Notes under the pieces: generated by a model | What the model was told of the DNA's origin: nothing | The model's database searches: none | Seen by the model: the letters and a program-made list of their open reading frames with translations, nothing else | Shown here: positions 1-14,620 of the stretch, in pieces | How the letters are laid out: the number at the start of each line of letters is the position of its first letter | How positions within the stretch are numbered: position 1 is the stretch's first letter | Translations under genes and position numbers: made by a program | NCBI GenBank assembly: GCA_015657535.1 | Contig: JADHZB010000682.1 | Coordinates: forward strand, 1-64,000 | DNA from: Nephromyces sp. MM_2019 | Taxonomy: Eukaryota; Apicomplexa; Aconoidasida; Nephromycida | Direction: 5' to 3' | Length of the DNA stretch: 64,000 nt

Positions 1-3000
1 TATATTTATATATATATATTATGAATTGATTTTTTTATAATACAATTTCAATCTTATAGTTTCTCAAATGGCCAAAAATCGAACCTAATCAAAATTGAAC
101 GTGAATATGATTCAATCAAACCAAAATTAAAACGAACAATATATGTAGTGTGTAAACCTATTGAGGATGTACACATAACGAAAGATTATGAATTAATTAT
201 TTCATTTTATGATACATCAAATGGGAGAAAATTTGATACAATTACGTTCCCAATACTTGTCAAAGCTATTTCTATCAATAAATTGGTCTCTATTTTCCCA
301 CCCAATTCTATGAATTTTGGCACAGTTGATCATAAAAGTATAGCTAAGAGGTAATTAAACACTATAGTATGATTAAATTTGATACAAAATGATTTGCACA
401 AACAAATGATTTTTACACAAGAATGATTTATAAACACACACAGATGAGTTAAACACACACACACAAATGATTTATACACAAACACAAATGATTTTAGAAA
501 TAACGTATCTTAATCACATAAACACCTATTCAATATATAATCATTTATTATGAATACACACAGGGAATTAAGGTTGACTAATACCGAAAATTTCTCATTT
601 AAATGGAATCTAAAAATATGGGATGATTCATTTTCAAATAGATCAAATATGACTGAAACATCATACACACATAATATTATACACAAGAACAATATATCTA
701 ATCGTAAGTTGATTATAAACAAATAAATGTATAAATTTTAAAAAATATAAAAAAAAAAAATGAAAAAAAAAAGTGAACATTTACAATTTTAGGATCTGAT
801 AAAAACAAGAAAAGTAAGGAGATATCGTTAACTAAGAAACTTCATCCAATTTATAAAACAAAACGAATGAATATTTATAATTCAAGTTTACCAAATATGG
901 AAAAAAAAACATCTGATATAAGTGTAACTAAACCTAGAGATCTTAAAGATGAGATGAATAAATTTACAACAATACCAAAGCAAATTACACACACTATTGA
1001 GCCTTTAACAAAATCTGAATTAAATACTCATGGATTTCAAGTTGAACCATTATCAGGATTCTTAGGTTTAGGAAGTGATACTATCATTAATATTATTTAT
1101 CATGCAGATAGAGATTCAGAAAAACAATTTAGAATGATGATTGAAGTATGTTTATATAGTATAAATATTATATATATGATTAACTTGATTTCTTACGAGA
1201 TTATTTCTTAAAGATAAAGATCAGATTATATTTGTTCATAGATTGATATTTATATAAAATATAAATACTTGAATTATTTTCTCAACTATCCACTACACTT
1301 TTTAACCCTTAACACTATTCATATCAATTAATAAAACTATCTTTTTCAATATATTGTTTCTTATTAAGAAAATAATTATATTTATAAACACTCAAATGCT
1401 TATAAAATTATAAAAATATCTATATATATATATATAATTCACAAACACACACACGCACAGCACACACACCCACGCACAGCACACACACCCACGCACAGCA
1501 CACACACACACGCACAGCACACACACACACGCACAGCACACACACACACGCACAGCACACACACCCACGCACAGCACACACACCCACGCACAGCACACAC
1601 ACACACGCACAGCACACACACACACGCACAGCACACACACACACGCACAGCACATACACACCTTTATACAAATTTTTTATAGCTGGAAACATCATATGAT
1701 GAGATAGATACTCAAGAATCATCAGATTTAATAAATTCACCAATATTACACACAACTGATAATAAAATGAAGAAAAAATCATTCAAGACATTCTTACCTT
1801 ATTACTTCAATGGAAAGAGTTGTTTACCAGCCATACAAACCGATGTAAATGAATATTAAATTTCATTTTTTTTTTATCTATTTAATTATCTAATTTACTC
1901 TATTTGAGAGGCGGGATCATATACATTTATACTATATATATATAAATAGATAATAATACAAGTTATTTTAAATATATACACACTAAATTGATATAAATAA
2001 GATTTTTAATTAAATATATAAATTTGAATAGATTGATTCATTTTTTGAAGAACAAAGAATAATCAACACAATGTGTGAACTATTACCAATAAATGAAAAT
2101 GGTACACATCGTGCATTTATTAAAGATATTTCAACATTTTATTTTGGCCCAGTAATTATTGGGAAAACAATTATTGAGCGTATAAGAATAACTAATATCA
2201 AAGATACAGTTGCACGATTATATTATCAATTTACACCATTGGTATACCTTAGTAAAGATTTATATATACAGAATCACTATATATATGTATATATATAAAC
2301 ATATATATATATATTTAAAGCATAACAAATTCACTTCTTAAATAACTATATACATATATATATTCATATCATAATTAAACGATTTTAAATATATAGATCA
2401 TCTTGATATATTTAAAGTGAATTTTTATAATTTATAGGATAAAGATACAGAAAAAGCATTTCAAGTTGAACCTAATAATGGTTCAATTAACTCTTTTGAG
2501 ATGTGTTATGTAAATATAATTTTCAAACCACATATAATTAAAGAATTTAAGGCTAAGTTTCAAATATTATTGAAATTAGATAGTAGTCAACTTGTAAAAT
2601 CAGTTGAATTCGATTTACTTGGTGAAGGTACCCTACCAACGGTTAATGTTGAAGTTTCAGATTCATTAATTGAAAAGAAAGAAAGTAAGAAATATCACAT
2701 ACGTCTTGTTGATTAAAATATGTGTTTATGTACTGCTGTCTATGTTTTATGGTTTACGTGTATGATTGTACATATTATAAACCTTTATTCAAAAATTTAA
2801 AAAAAAAATTTATTATAGAGTTTTACGTATTTATAAATAAATGATTATGTTTATATTAGGGTTTGATTATATGTTTGAATGATTTATTAGTTTTTTTAAA
2901 GCGTAATATTCTTGTACTTGTATGTGTATGTATCTCTATGTGTATGTGTGTGTGTATGTGAATATCTATGTATATGTATGTTTTTTAATTGTTATTATAA

Positions 3001-3313
3001 ATAGATCCTCTAGCAAGGAGGTTTAATTTGGGTGACCAATTGATAGGAAGAAAAGTTATAGCAGATATCTTATTTAAAAATCCAGGCGTTTTACCTGCTA
3101 CATGTAGATGTGATTGTTTATCTAATGAATACTTTGAAAGTACTATACCCAAACAAGTGTATTTATTACCACAAGAATCTTATAAATATAAGGCAAATAA
3201 TTGCATATATATATTATCAACATTTACATCGCCACAGCTCTATTATTTTATCACAATTCATCAAGCTTCATATATCTTTAAAACTATTTCTCTAATCAAA
3301 TGATTAACATATT

Positions 3314-3351
<38 letters not shown>

Positions 3352-6300
3352 ATAATTAGAGATATTTAAAGATATGTATTATATATATTAAGGAAAAGAT
3401 ATATATAAAATTATATTTTTATAAGATATACTATTTCTTGGCGATTGATTATATAAAATTTAATGTCGATGAAAATCTATATATTATCTTAGATATATTT
3501 CAAGCCCTTTGAAGTTGGCCATTTCAGTTATAACATCGAATTACACACAGATTATAATGATTATGAAAATATGGTGTATATATTTGAAGGGTCTGGTTTA
3601 TATGAACCTATAAATTGGTACATTCCCTTGATGGATAACAATCAGAAATCATGGAGAGATGCTATTGAATTAGCACCAAACGCGAAGAATAAAATTAATA
3701 ATTTGAACTTAGATGTTATAAGGATTGATCAAAAATATGAAACAACAATTTATATAAACAATTTAACCAATTTCTCTGCTCATTATGTAGCTTCACAACC
3801 CTTACATTCTGATCTACGATCTGCATTAAAGATAATACCATCTACTGGGCCCATAAATCCTAAATCATATCAGTCATTGAAAATTGTAGTTGAACCAAAA
3901 GAAAATCAAACTTTAAAAAACATCCCAATTATATTTTATGTTGACCTAAGCTCACAGGATACTATAAAGTCTTTACCAAAAACATCATGCAAACCTAGTA
4001 GCTCTATAAATAGTTAGTGAAATCTTAAATACTTCATTTAGCTGTTAATAATCTAATGTCAATCTATATTACTCTCAATACTACATAATACAACCTTAAA
4101 CATATATTAATTGATAGCTGAGATACTTTTTCATAAAAATTATATAAATATATATATTTGTATACATATATATATATTTATAGGTGAAGATACAATATCT
4201 CTTTTGGAAAACTTCTCTGAGCAATTAGAAATTCAAAACGATTTAGAAAAGGATATCAATGCACATCATGAATTGAAACTTTTTATTTCTTATACGGCTG
4301 CTACATTTAGCCTTGAGTTTACACCAACAATCTTAGAGCTTAGAAATATAGAATTATTCTCATGCACATCATCACGAATCAAATTGGTGAGATCATTATT
4401 TATTTAATGATAAGTACTAATCAATTCATCCTACACATCTCAAGGCTTAAATATACAAAATTATAATCCTGAAATATTAATGAGACAATTCTCGTTTAAA
4501 TCCGTATTTTACTTTCCTTTTATAGAAAAACACATGCAATGTAAACATATGTGTAAGAATTGATATTGAAGGCTCTGAAATAATTGGAAAAGATGAGTTT
4601 GATTACAAATTTTACCCTAATAATTTTCTCTTAACAGCAGGGAAAGATCAGGTAAATTAAATTTCTTTTGAGTATTCAAATAACATTAATGTATTATTTT
4701 TGATTTATTTCTAAAAATAACATATATTTCTCTACACACCTATATTAAATAAGGAATTAACCTTCTTATTCAAACCAAAAGTTGCAAAGGATCTTGATTT
4801 CAAAATAATCGCTAGTTTGAATTTTAAAAAAGATGAAAATATTGTCTTATCTTCTATACCTGTCAAATTTAAAGCAAATCTAAGCCCTCTTTACTTAGAT
4901 TTTCAATCTAAGATTGAAATTGGTGAATGTACAAATATAAAGGTTATAATAGACTATAGTTAACAATATATTTATATGAATCAACTTATATTTATTAAAA
5001 CAATTAATTATCCAATTAATAGTCAAAATATTATAATAATTTTTTTTCCAGAAGGCTCTTATCGAGGGAATTGGGATGAAAGAAATAAAAAAAGAATTTT
5101 ATATTTATAATTTTAGTGAGGAACCAATCAAATATTTTATTGGTTGCACTGATTTTAATAATCTAGGTAAAATGCTTTATCTTGTAAATCTATAACTATA
5201 GAAAGTAGTAATAATCTTGATATTATTTACATTAAATTTATCAATTCATAGAAAAGTCTATTTTGATATTCCAATATTTAAGATATCGTTTATACTACAC
5301 ACAATGATTTAATAATATTGTAACCTGAATTTCAAAAAAACGTGATTACAAAATCTTTAGACACTGAAAACACACTTGAGAATCAAGATAAAGATAAACA
5401 CCTTATTGATATCCAATGTATTCAAAAAGAAGATTTTGTAAGAAAATGTGCAAGAAACAATTTAGAATTTATTATAAGACCACTGAACACTGGAAGTTTC
5501 GTATCTAATTGGAAAATTTCGATCCCTAGTAAACTGATTAGATTAAATATTGAATAACCTATGAAAATTTATATAATTCATATCTCTCCAAAGATTTGTC
5601 ATTTGAAAAATTATTTCAAATAAAAGTCAATATTAGAGACCCTCAGATATATTTTGATCAAACTGTACTAAAATTTGACTCAACGTTAGTTGGTAAACCT
5701 GTATCTGGAAATTTAACGCTAACAAATGATGAAAATGTATCATATGAAGTATCGACGAAAAAGTAAGTAGTATAAAAACTAAATAATAGATCATTCTCTT
5801 TCAAGATTACTATATATAAGCATATAAGAAAACTTTGGTATTACTTAAATTAAGGACATCAAACAATATATGAGATGTGAAAATTTCTTAAGAGACTCAT
5901 TTAATTACGCCAATATTCTTTGTGGATTTGTTTGAATTTAATATATATTTCAGGATCGTAACTACCGAGTATTCTCTTAGTGTAAACCCAGATTCAGTCC
6001 TTGTTAGGCCTAATTCAAATATTTCGCTAACACTTACTTTTACTCCAAAAAAAGAGAAAGTTTTTAACATATTTTTGAACACACTAGTAAAAAACAAAAG
6101 AAAGTTGCTGAGAGTAAATATTAAAGGAGAAGGTTGTTATCCTCATAGCAAGTTGAGAATACATTATGATGGTACCAGTAAATAAATGTTTTATATGACA
6201 TAATATTGATCACATCTCCTAAGATATATACATACCAAAACAATTCTTTTAACAATTATGTTATTCATTATTAGTAAAAAAATTATATATTTTGGTGGAA

Positions 6301-9300
6301 ATTTTTATATTATCAATTTTAACAGACAATCAGAAAACTTTGGATAGCATAACTAAAATGGCAAACTTAGATTTCGGTGAAATCAGGTCTGGCGACTATA
6401 AAGAAATCAAATTGTTTCTCGAAAATGTGGGGAAAATTGATTTAAGCTATAAATGGCTTTTTGAGAGCGAAAATGATAACAGATTAGAATCACAAAAAGC
6501 TTTACCAAATTATTTATTTATGAAATCTGAAACTGGTACTTACAACAAATCAAGAACTAATACTTAATAATTAAATTATTACTTAATCACACTTTCCTAT
6601 CACAATACTTATTATCTAATGAAATCTTTAATTTTATTTAATTTACAATCAACTAACATGTCAAAGCTTTTTATACTTCTTCATAGGTATTATAAGAGTT
6701 GCTGAAGAACATGACTGTACAGCAATATTTAAGCCCATCCAATCAATTGATTTGGATGGATATATAATTAATTGTAAGGTCTCAGAAGTACAAAAATATG
6801 AGCTCAAGTTATTTGGAAGGTTATAATTATTACTATTGACTAGATCATTTAAGTATAAAATTGAGTTTTTTGTTTTCAATTATGTATATATTACCTTACT
6901 AATAACGAACATTATTATATAATCCTATTTATTTTAGGGGGATTAAACCAAAAGTTGAATTGTCCTTTATTAGTTATGATTTTGGGCCATGTCTAATTCA
7001 TCCACATATTCTGTCCAATCAAAATAAAAAGCTATTTGAAAACGATGGAGATGAATTTGGATATAAAACTGAACTTGTAATAAAAAATTTAGATATAAAT
7101 ATGGAAAGTCTGATCGAATGTGGTTAGTGTCCAATAAAAAATTCCTTTTCATATATATAAAATAGAATATTCTAAAACTGTTTGTTCAAACTTAGTGTGT
7201 GGTCTTAAGTTTTATATAAAAGAATTGATCAGACTCATAATGGCTGTTTAGAAAAAATTGAGCTAGATTGAACTTAATAAAAAATCAATTTTTTCATTTT
7301 GCTCAGATTTTAAAAATTCTCCTCACTTCAAAACGATTATAGATAAACTTGTGTTAGCTCCTAAATCTGAACTCAAAATCCCTATCATTTTCTACCCTAC
7401 TGAGGTGAAGAGCTATAAAGGTGAAATGGAAATTCGCTTGGATGGCAAAAAACGGGATCCAATACTACTGAGAGGACGAGGCTGTCCATTAAGGTATTCC
7501 TAATTCATAATTAAACTATAAAAGAATTATTAAACTTATAAATCATTATTTTAAATGCTTCCCATTTCAAATCATAGGATAGAAACACTTCCTACCAATG
7601 CATGGCATGTAGATTTTGGAGATATTGTCTTGGGAAAGATTATTACCAAAGAAATACAGATTATTAATAGATCTGAAGCTTGTATAAAAATCAATTTCAG
7701 CAATGAAAATTATGAATTACAGTAAGTTTGAAAATTTATATATTCTTTGCAGCAATAATTTCGAACATCGCAAGCTGTCATATAATTTGAATCAAATATT
7801 TGTTTTACTTTTGGGATATTTAGAATGTGCGGGATCTCATACTCATTCAAGCATCATGATTCCGATAACATTGTGTTGAATCGTGCTCAAGCTGTCAAAA
7901 TAAGTTTGATATTTAGGCCTAAAGAACAATTAAAAAAATTTACATTACCCTTAAAACTCAATTGTATTCTCGGCGATTATAAAAATAAGCCTTATGAGCT
8001 TAAAATTATAGAAATATCAGGTAGATGCTTATCTACAAAGGTAAATTTATATTCATAAGAATTATCTCAAAAATTTGGCATGATACATAAAAGATTTCCA
8101 CAAAATATCCTGTCACAAGTGCATCTGAATAGAATTAAAATACTATATATATATATATATATATAAATATAAACTATTATATATACACGCTATCTTAATA
8201 AGGTAATTTTCAGTGAGCTGTCTGTTTTCTTCGGCACTGTCTCCTCAGAGTATAAGACAATACGCAGTCTTCGAATAAGAAGTAAGGCAGATATACGCAT
8301 AAAATTTGCATTTTCATTAGGACCAGACATCAGTGAAATTATCAAAATTGAGCCCCCCGATGGTGTTATAGAGCCTGAGGAAGATGTAAACTTGAGAATA
8401 ACACTTAGACCTAAAATTTTAGTGAGTAATCACATAAGTATCACAATTTTTGAATAAATCTAGTCACTGAGTAAAGAAGCTGCATATTCTTACTTTTTTA
8501 TTATTGGAAATTTAGTAAAAATTTCATGCCAAATATTCCTGACACAATTAAGTGAGTTTTCAAGTGATCATACATTCATTCTGGATCAAATTTTCAGCCT
8601 AATATTCATAAAAATTGTTATTGTATTTTACAAAACCTTATTTAAACACTTTTAGGAGGGTAACAAAAGGAATTTCACTAGTGACTCACTATCATGCTTG
8701 CTAGAGCCCTGTAATATCAAGAGCAACAAAATTTACTTCAAAAAAAAAATCTCTATTAACATCAGTGCAACTATATCTATTTCTAACCAAGACAAAATTG
8801 AAGAAATCGTTATACTTAGCCCTGTCCGATCAGAGATAATTGATAAAATAACTATAAAAAATCATTTAATGGAAAACCTTATAACGGATGTTGACTTATC
8901 CAATCAACTCCTAAGTAGTCACCACCAAAGTTTGGGTGGATTTAGTGTTGACAACACTATTTCACTCGACTCAATTTCTGAAAACCAAATTGATATAAAA
9001 TTCAGACCATTGATTATGACTGAAATACAAAGCAAAGAAGACTTCTTTACTTATAAGGCTACAAGAGAAAATATATCTGAAGCCTCAGCTCATGATGTTA
9101 AATTTTATCATTCACTACTTACCATACCGTTTCCAGATGGGACAAACTTGAGATATAGGTAAATTTATTCATTCTTGCATTTATTTTCAAGATCCAGTTC
9201 CTAACATAATCAAAGTTTTAAAAATTTATGAACTTCCTATTATTTACAGGTTAATAGGGCTGTCAACTGGGCCTAGGGTTGAAAGATCGATTCAACCAGA

Positions 9301-10964
9301 GCTTTTTTGCCAAAAGTGGAACAAGGTTGAAGTAAATATTCCATTATCAGCTCATAAATCTAGAACACTTACTATAAAGGATGACCTTTATTCTAACCAA
9401 GGATCGTCTGAGCATTGCCAAAAAGCACTTTTGAAGGTAATTTATCAATCTCTTCACCAGACTCGAATACTAAATTCTAAATATTTATGAAAAATCCAGT
9501 ATGAAAAAAAACTCAAGACATTTTCAGGCTCCCAAATAAGACTATTCTTTGACCTTTTTTGTTGTGCTCCTGACGAATTTTCCTTTAGATTCCTTATTTT
9601 TGATGAAGTGTATAATGATACATATATACTGAAAATTGAAGCAAAATTTTTGGAACTCCAACCTTTTCGATCCTTTAACATAAATGGGCCCACAGGATCA
9701 ATTCATAACATTCAATTTTCCATAGAAAATCCATATGAAATGGTTAGTTTAGATAGATTCAATAACAATTTGTAGTGGCTTAGAGGGTGACATAGCTATA
9801 ATAGAATAAACGAATCCTAATCTAATTTGGTCCTAATGAACTCATTTTATAAACTAGATAACCAATCTTGGTAGTTTCAGAGTGCTAATTTGAACTCTTT
9901 TTTTACAGAAAATGGAACTCCTTGCTCATTCAAATATAAAAAATATAAATTTGATAAGCAAAAGGTTAGCCCTTCAACCTCTAAAAATTAATGACTTGGA
10001 TTTGAAAATAAAATTAGGCAATACGGGTCAAGTTCAAGGCTCCATTTTGCTTTCAAATGATAAATTAGGGGATTTTACTCTCGAATGTAATTTTAATATT
10101 CTGGGTGCACAAATCTTTAGAGTTGAGAAATTTCAATCATCATTGGGGCAGTCCTCAGAGTCACTAATCCAAATACCGAATTTTTCGAAAGTCTCCCAAT
10201 TTTACAAGGTAAATAAATAAGAAATAAATGTTAGCTAATCACACTTAGAAGTAGCGAATATGTTTCAGGCTTCAATCCTACCTTATGAGGAAAATAGCCT
10301 CACTGAAGAGACTAGCATAGAATCATTTATTGTAGAAGAAAATCATATTAACGAATCAAATGATGACTTGTTACTCAAGATAATTTACAAGCCTTGCAAA
10401 TCATCCGAAGTTTATGCTATTCTGGATATCAAGAGTGAGGAGGATACCAATATTAAGGTATTTTTCAAATATGATGGATTTACAGTTATCATTTTCGGAT
10501 TGTTTTCATTGAATATGTAAACTTAGATCTTGCTAAAAGGAACATTAAGACCTCCTGAACCCAAAGGGCCTTTCTTTTACCCATACAAAGATTCATTACA
10601 TAGCATTTCTTTCCAAAACCCATTTCTTAGCAATACTAAGTTTAAAATAGAAGTAGGTTCTCGAACAGTTATACTCTACATAGTCCAATCAAATTTAAGA
10701 TTTTTTTTTATCATTAAACAGAGTGACACAGTTTATACAGAATTTTTGAAAGATACCATAAACCTTAAGGCTAACGAGACTGGTGAATTTAATTTTAAAA
10801 TCGTGAGCTCAGAGTTCAACAAAGGTAGGTTACGAATTTTAACACCACTAACTATAAGATTATAATTGTATAAACTTCCAGGAGTTTTTACAATAATCTC
10901 TCCACATGGTGTAAAATGGAAACACTATATACAAGCCTTGCCAAGCAATAGTGATAAAAAATAA
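1..10964 (+). CDS. HYDIN/CFAP47-type ASH-domain axonemal protein, 3' part (30 exons, >=2106 aa)
   Basis: The visible C-terminal part has many immunoglobulin-like ASH/MSP domains, typical of HYDIN and CFAP47 proteins of the axonemal central apparatus. Typical segments are LDFGEIRSGDYKEIKLFLEN (exon from 6326), WHVDFGDIVLGKIITKEIQI (exon from 7578) and ILFKNPGVLPATCRCD (exon from 3005). The C-terminal exon group (PPEPKGPF, then a domain ending at 10964) leans towards CFAP47, but I cannot separate the two families. Exons: 60-350, 564-703, 793-1145, 1683-1844, 2032-2241, 2438-2684, 3005-3192, 3505-4012, 4184-4386, 4526-4651, 4754-4942, 5052-5166, 5361-5528, 5594-5762, 5954-6177, 6326-6535, 6687-6819, 6938-7122, 7307-7493, 7578-7721, 7824-8040, 8203-8421, 8656-9158, 9250-9436, 9500-9742, 9909-10208, 10269-10457, 10527-10652, 10722-10824, 10882-10964. 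All phases match; total 6321 nt in frame plus one base of a split codon. The 5' end lies outside the window. Least certain junctions: the 3' end of the exon at 4012 and the GC donor at 3193. Confidence 0.87.
1441..1665. repeat. 19-bp minisatellite, about 11 units, in an intron
   Basis: The core GCACAGC recurs at exactly 19-bp spacing (first G at 1455, 1474, 1493, 1512, 1531, 1550, 1569, 1588, 1607, 1626, 1645). Units come in two versions that differ at one position (CACCC or CACAC before the next core). The array lies in the intron 1146-1682 of the axonemal gene. No spacers, so it is not a CRISPR array. Confidence 0.95.
3316..3350. repeat. (TA)n microsatellite in intron
   Basis: A simple TA run of about 30 bp inside the intron 3193-3504 of the axonemal gene. 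Similar TA runs occur at 8144-8163, 46858-46881 and 54801-54839. Confidence 0.9.
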
Positions 10965-11387
10965 AAATTTAAAGATTCAATAACAACAAAATTGATTTGA
11001 AAGCAAGCAGAAAAAGAACAAAAGACCAATCAACATCTATTAGACTAAAACGCATCAATTTTAGCATCACCATCCATAAAAAAAAATAAACTTTATATTT
11101 TCAAAGTAATTTTGTACTAAAATCTATAAATATTTGAAAATACTGCATTAAAAGACAATTTAAAGCTTTGAATTTATATCTTACACAAAATCGAGTTTTA
11201 AATACATAAATTTGAAAGGTTGAGTTAATATAAAATTTATATACCAGTTTAAAAGCAATTTGAAGAGTATAAACTTGAATATTTCAACATAAAAATTAAT
11301 TTGAATTAAAGAAAATTACGAGTTTAATAATCAATTTGAAGCTAAAGCGAATTTTTTTACTTTTCATAGTTTTCAATTATACTCTTT
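10965..11387. other. Convergent 3' spacer, no gene seen
   Basis: AT-rich spacer of 423 bp between the stop codons of two genes that point at each other. No open frame or RNA gene recognised. It presumably holds both 3' UTRs and polyadenylation signals. Confidence 0.7.
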
Positions 11388-13525
11388 TTAGCCATTAAAG
11401 CAGTCAGGAGCACTGGCATTTGGGAAATGTAGTTGGATTTTGTTAGTGTTAAAATTTTTGGTTTTTGTGTCAAAGCTTTCATACGTAGGGTTTGCTGCAA
11501 TATAGTATTTAGAAACATTGGGAAATTTGAGATTTTGGCCTGTTTGGTTGGAGTATAAATTTGACTCTCTTTTATTTGCTAGTGATTTGTTATAATCGTT
11601 GAATTTTGGCTGGATTTTTTGATCATTGCTACATTGTGTGCTTTGTGGGAAATCTTCATAAGTAGGTTGTTGGTCAATAAAGGAAGCTTTGTAATTTAAA
11701 ATGTTTCTTGAAAAGAAAGTTGCTAAGATTAAAATAATAAATGGAACTACCAACAAGGGAGTTGAAATCAATAAAATTACTATTCTTGGTACTTTTTCAT
11801 TCTGAGAAAAGTCTAAAAAGTTATATAAAACTCCATCGGCGAGTATAGAATTATCTATCTTCAAAAACCATAAGGTGAGGATTAATGATTCATAAGATAA
11901 CATTAGTGACTCAACATAAGCCAAACTTTTTTTCAATTTGATAGAAAAGTAGACTGATACGTGATCAAGGACCAGTAATAGCAAAACGAAGAAGTACCTC
12001 AATGATTCAAAATATGTTATGGGAATCCCTAAGCTAATCTTATTTGCTAGAAAAGCCAAAATTACCAATAAGTGAATTGGTAAAACAATGTTTGAGAAAA
12101 AGACTAAGCAAGAATGGAATAGGTTACTATCGTTTACTATTTGCCCTGGTCTTACATACCAAAAACCAAAGTTGAATATACGGAAAAAATATGCAGAGCT
12201 TTTTGAAGAGTCACTTGCTCTACAGAGTTTGAGGGAAGCAATCCTAGCATTGAAGAATAAGTCTTTTTCATGACTTTTTGATCTTGCCCTTTCACCCTCG
12301 TGTATCAAGATTTGTTTCATGCGATCTAGAAAAAGATAATAATCCTTTGATTCATCATTAAGTTGTGTTAATAAGAAGTTAGTTTGATCTTTTTCATTGA
12401 TAACTGACAAAATAAAAACAATTATTTTGTTTTATTTAAAATCACTTTATCTGTACTAATACATAACATAGCCCTTAAAAATTATCACTCTAAAAGCTAA
12501 AATTCTAAATTTACTTCTAGCTATCTAGTGTTAAGTAAGCTTAACCAAATTGAGAGTGGGTAGGGCTATCATAATTGATATCTTTTTTCAACCTGGCCAC
12601 ATAGTCGGATCTTGCAAGAGCTGGTTGATCTGTTGATAATATTTATCACTTTTACAGCTTCAAATCTTAATTTTTATGAATACATACTTAACAATAAATA
12701 AGCTAAAGTTCGAGTATTAGCCAATATACATAGCTTACTTTGACAAGCAGCCTTAATATCCTCTTTATGTTTGTCAAATTGAAATTTTATTTGAGATCTA
12801 GAATGTATTGACGCTAAAGTAAAATAGAATGTGACTAACAGTAGCCCTAGATTTTCTCCATAAAAGCCCCAAAATATTCCACGATTTTTTGAATTAGCAA
12901 AAAAGTCAAAAATAATAAATGATAATATAACTAATGTTGCCACTAATCTGAATGCTAATAAGCCTGATGGGGTCCACATCCATGTATGAACAATCATCTG
13001 TAAGCCATTAGAAATTTCTTAAATCCAGTTGTTATTATTAATAAAATAATTTAAAGATTTTACCTCACTAAGAACTTTGTCCGACATAAGGCTTTGTTGA
13101 TCTTTAAAATCATTGATTTTTTTTTGGTAATAGCCCAAAAGCTTATCCCTAAATTTTTTTAATTCATAACAGCACCAAAAGGGTGGTTGATTATGGCTAT
13201 TTTGATTCTCAAAAAGCTGAGAATGTGATTGGTTACTACTACTTTCACAATTGTTATAAATTGAGCTCGTAGGATATGGGACTGAGTTACTATTTGAATA
13301 ATCAGCATATGGATTTGTAATTGGCCTTAACTTTCTTGATAAATTATCATGATTAACTTTTTTATGCTGGCCTATTTAGATGCAGTGAATATAAAATGAA
13401 ATTTTTGTTATAAAAAATAACTTGTTTTAGAAATCCATTAGCCTACCTGGCAAATTTCCTGAAATGGCTTCAGGATTTGAAAAACACTCCAAATTTACAT
13501 CAAGCACTACCGAATCTTGACCCAT
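11388..13525 (-). CDS. Multi-pass membrane protein, 570 aa, weakly rolling stone/FAR-17a-like
   Basis: Exons on the minus strand: 13525-13447, 13371-13064, 12997-12688, 12403-11388 (1713 nt, 570 aa). The start ATG at 13525 opens MGQDSVVLD. Residues 1-129 are polar with a basic/coiled stretch near 100-128. Hydrophobic segments lie at about 141-162, 170-194, 330-352, 364-386, 396-414 and 439-462, giving about six membrane spans with a hydrophilic loop at 195-325. The C-terminal tail (467-570) is polar and holds two similar motifs, QPTYEDF and NPTYESF. The spacing of the first spans (FRLVATLVILSFIIFDF, then a second span after a short polar loop) recalls rolling stone/FAR-17a/AIG1-like proteins, but this is only an impression. 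Function unknown. Gene model confident, identity not. Confidence 0.82.
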
Positions 13526-14620
13526 TGTAATATTTTAGCAAGGTTTAATAAGTGAGGAAAATAAAATAGTTTAAAAGCTTTAAGGATTACAATTTTTAAA
13601 AATTTTAAAATAAATACAGGCAAATTAAATGTATTGTTTTATTCATAGTTTGAAAGAACTTAAAAATTTGAGTTAATACACAAATCAAGATGTTCAAAAT
13701 AATTTAAAAACACAGGACATATTACCTATAAAAATCTACAAAAATTAATATTTTTTTAAACTTATGTACGCTGCTCACCAGATTAAATAATAAAGCTTTG
13801 AACAAAGTGAAATTTCCTATAATTTTTCAACTAAGTATAAAAATCTAGTCAATATTTAAAATTTATATATAAATTTCACTACAATGAATCATTTTCTATA
13901 TCATAACATTAGCAGCACCTTTGTTCTAGAGATGACTTTGTCAGCATATAATTTGAAAAATTTTATGATCCATTATGTAGTTATAATTAAAGCTTGACAA
14001 ATACAACTAGTTTATATATGGTTCTTTTTAAGTTAACTTAGTAGACTTAGAATCTGCTAGTTTGAAACTTTTTAAAGACATGCCAATATAAAAAATTGTA
14101 ATGGTGCATCCATCTTTAGAAATTATTTTTATGTAATTTTCAATATTTTAAAAACGTTTCAAAATAGGTTGCTTTCCAATTTTAATTTTACTATATGCCC
14201 AATGTAATCAAATTGTTCTAAAATGAGGTTTCTTAAGCAATATTTAACTACTCTGTAAGATTAATGCTTATATGTGTTTATTTTATAATATTTGGGTGTG
14301 TAATTAAGTAATATTTATGAAATAAGGCTTATAAATTGTATAATTTTCTTCACAGTCGAGTTTTAAAAACTCTTTATTAGCATTGTCACATAGCTTTTGA
14401 ATCAAATATAAAGATTCAGGACTATCCCTGAGTGTTGACCACCTGTTTTTGAAATTTATGAGTAAATTGTGTTAAGCTAAGCTTTATATAAAGTTATATA
14501 TTTCCTATAGTTATATGAGGTTGTTAAATTAAATTAAAATACAAATAGATCTACTTAGGAGCTATATTTTTGTTTATTAAAGCTTATATTAACTTTTAAA
14601 TTTCAAATTTTAAATAATTG
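13526..14620. other. Intergenic, no gene seen
   Basis: About 1.1 kb of AT-rich sequence between two minus-strand genes. It should contain the promoter of the six-span membrane protein. No open frame with splice support or RNA gene recognised. Confidence 0.6.

Noticed and set aside
1441..1665. CRISPR-like regular spacing
   Set aside because: Units are contiguous 19-bp repeats with no unique spacers, in a eukaryotic intron.
1392..1782. Three overlapping minus-strand open frames rich in Val and Cys
   Set aside because: They are antisense readings of the CA minisatellite; (GT)n always reads Val-Cys. No domain, no splice logic, and the region is an intron of the + strand gene.
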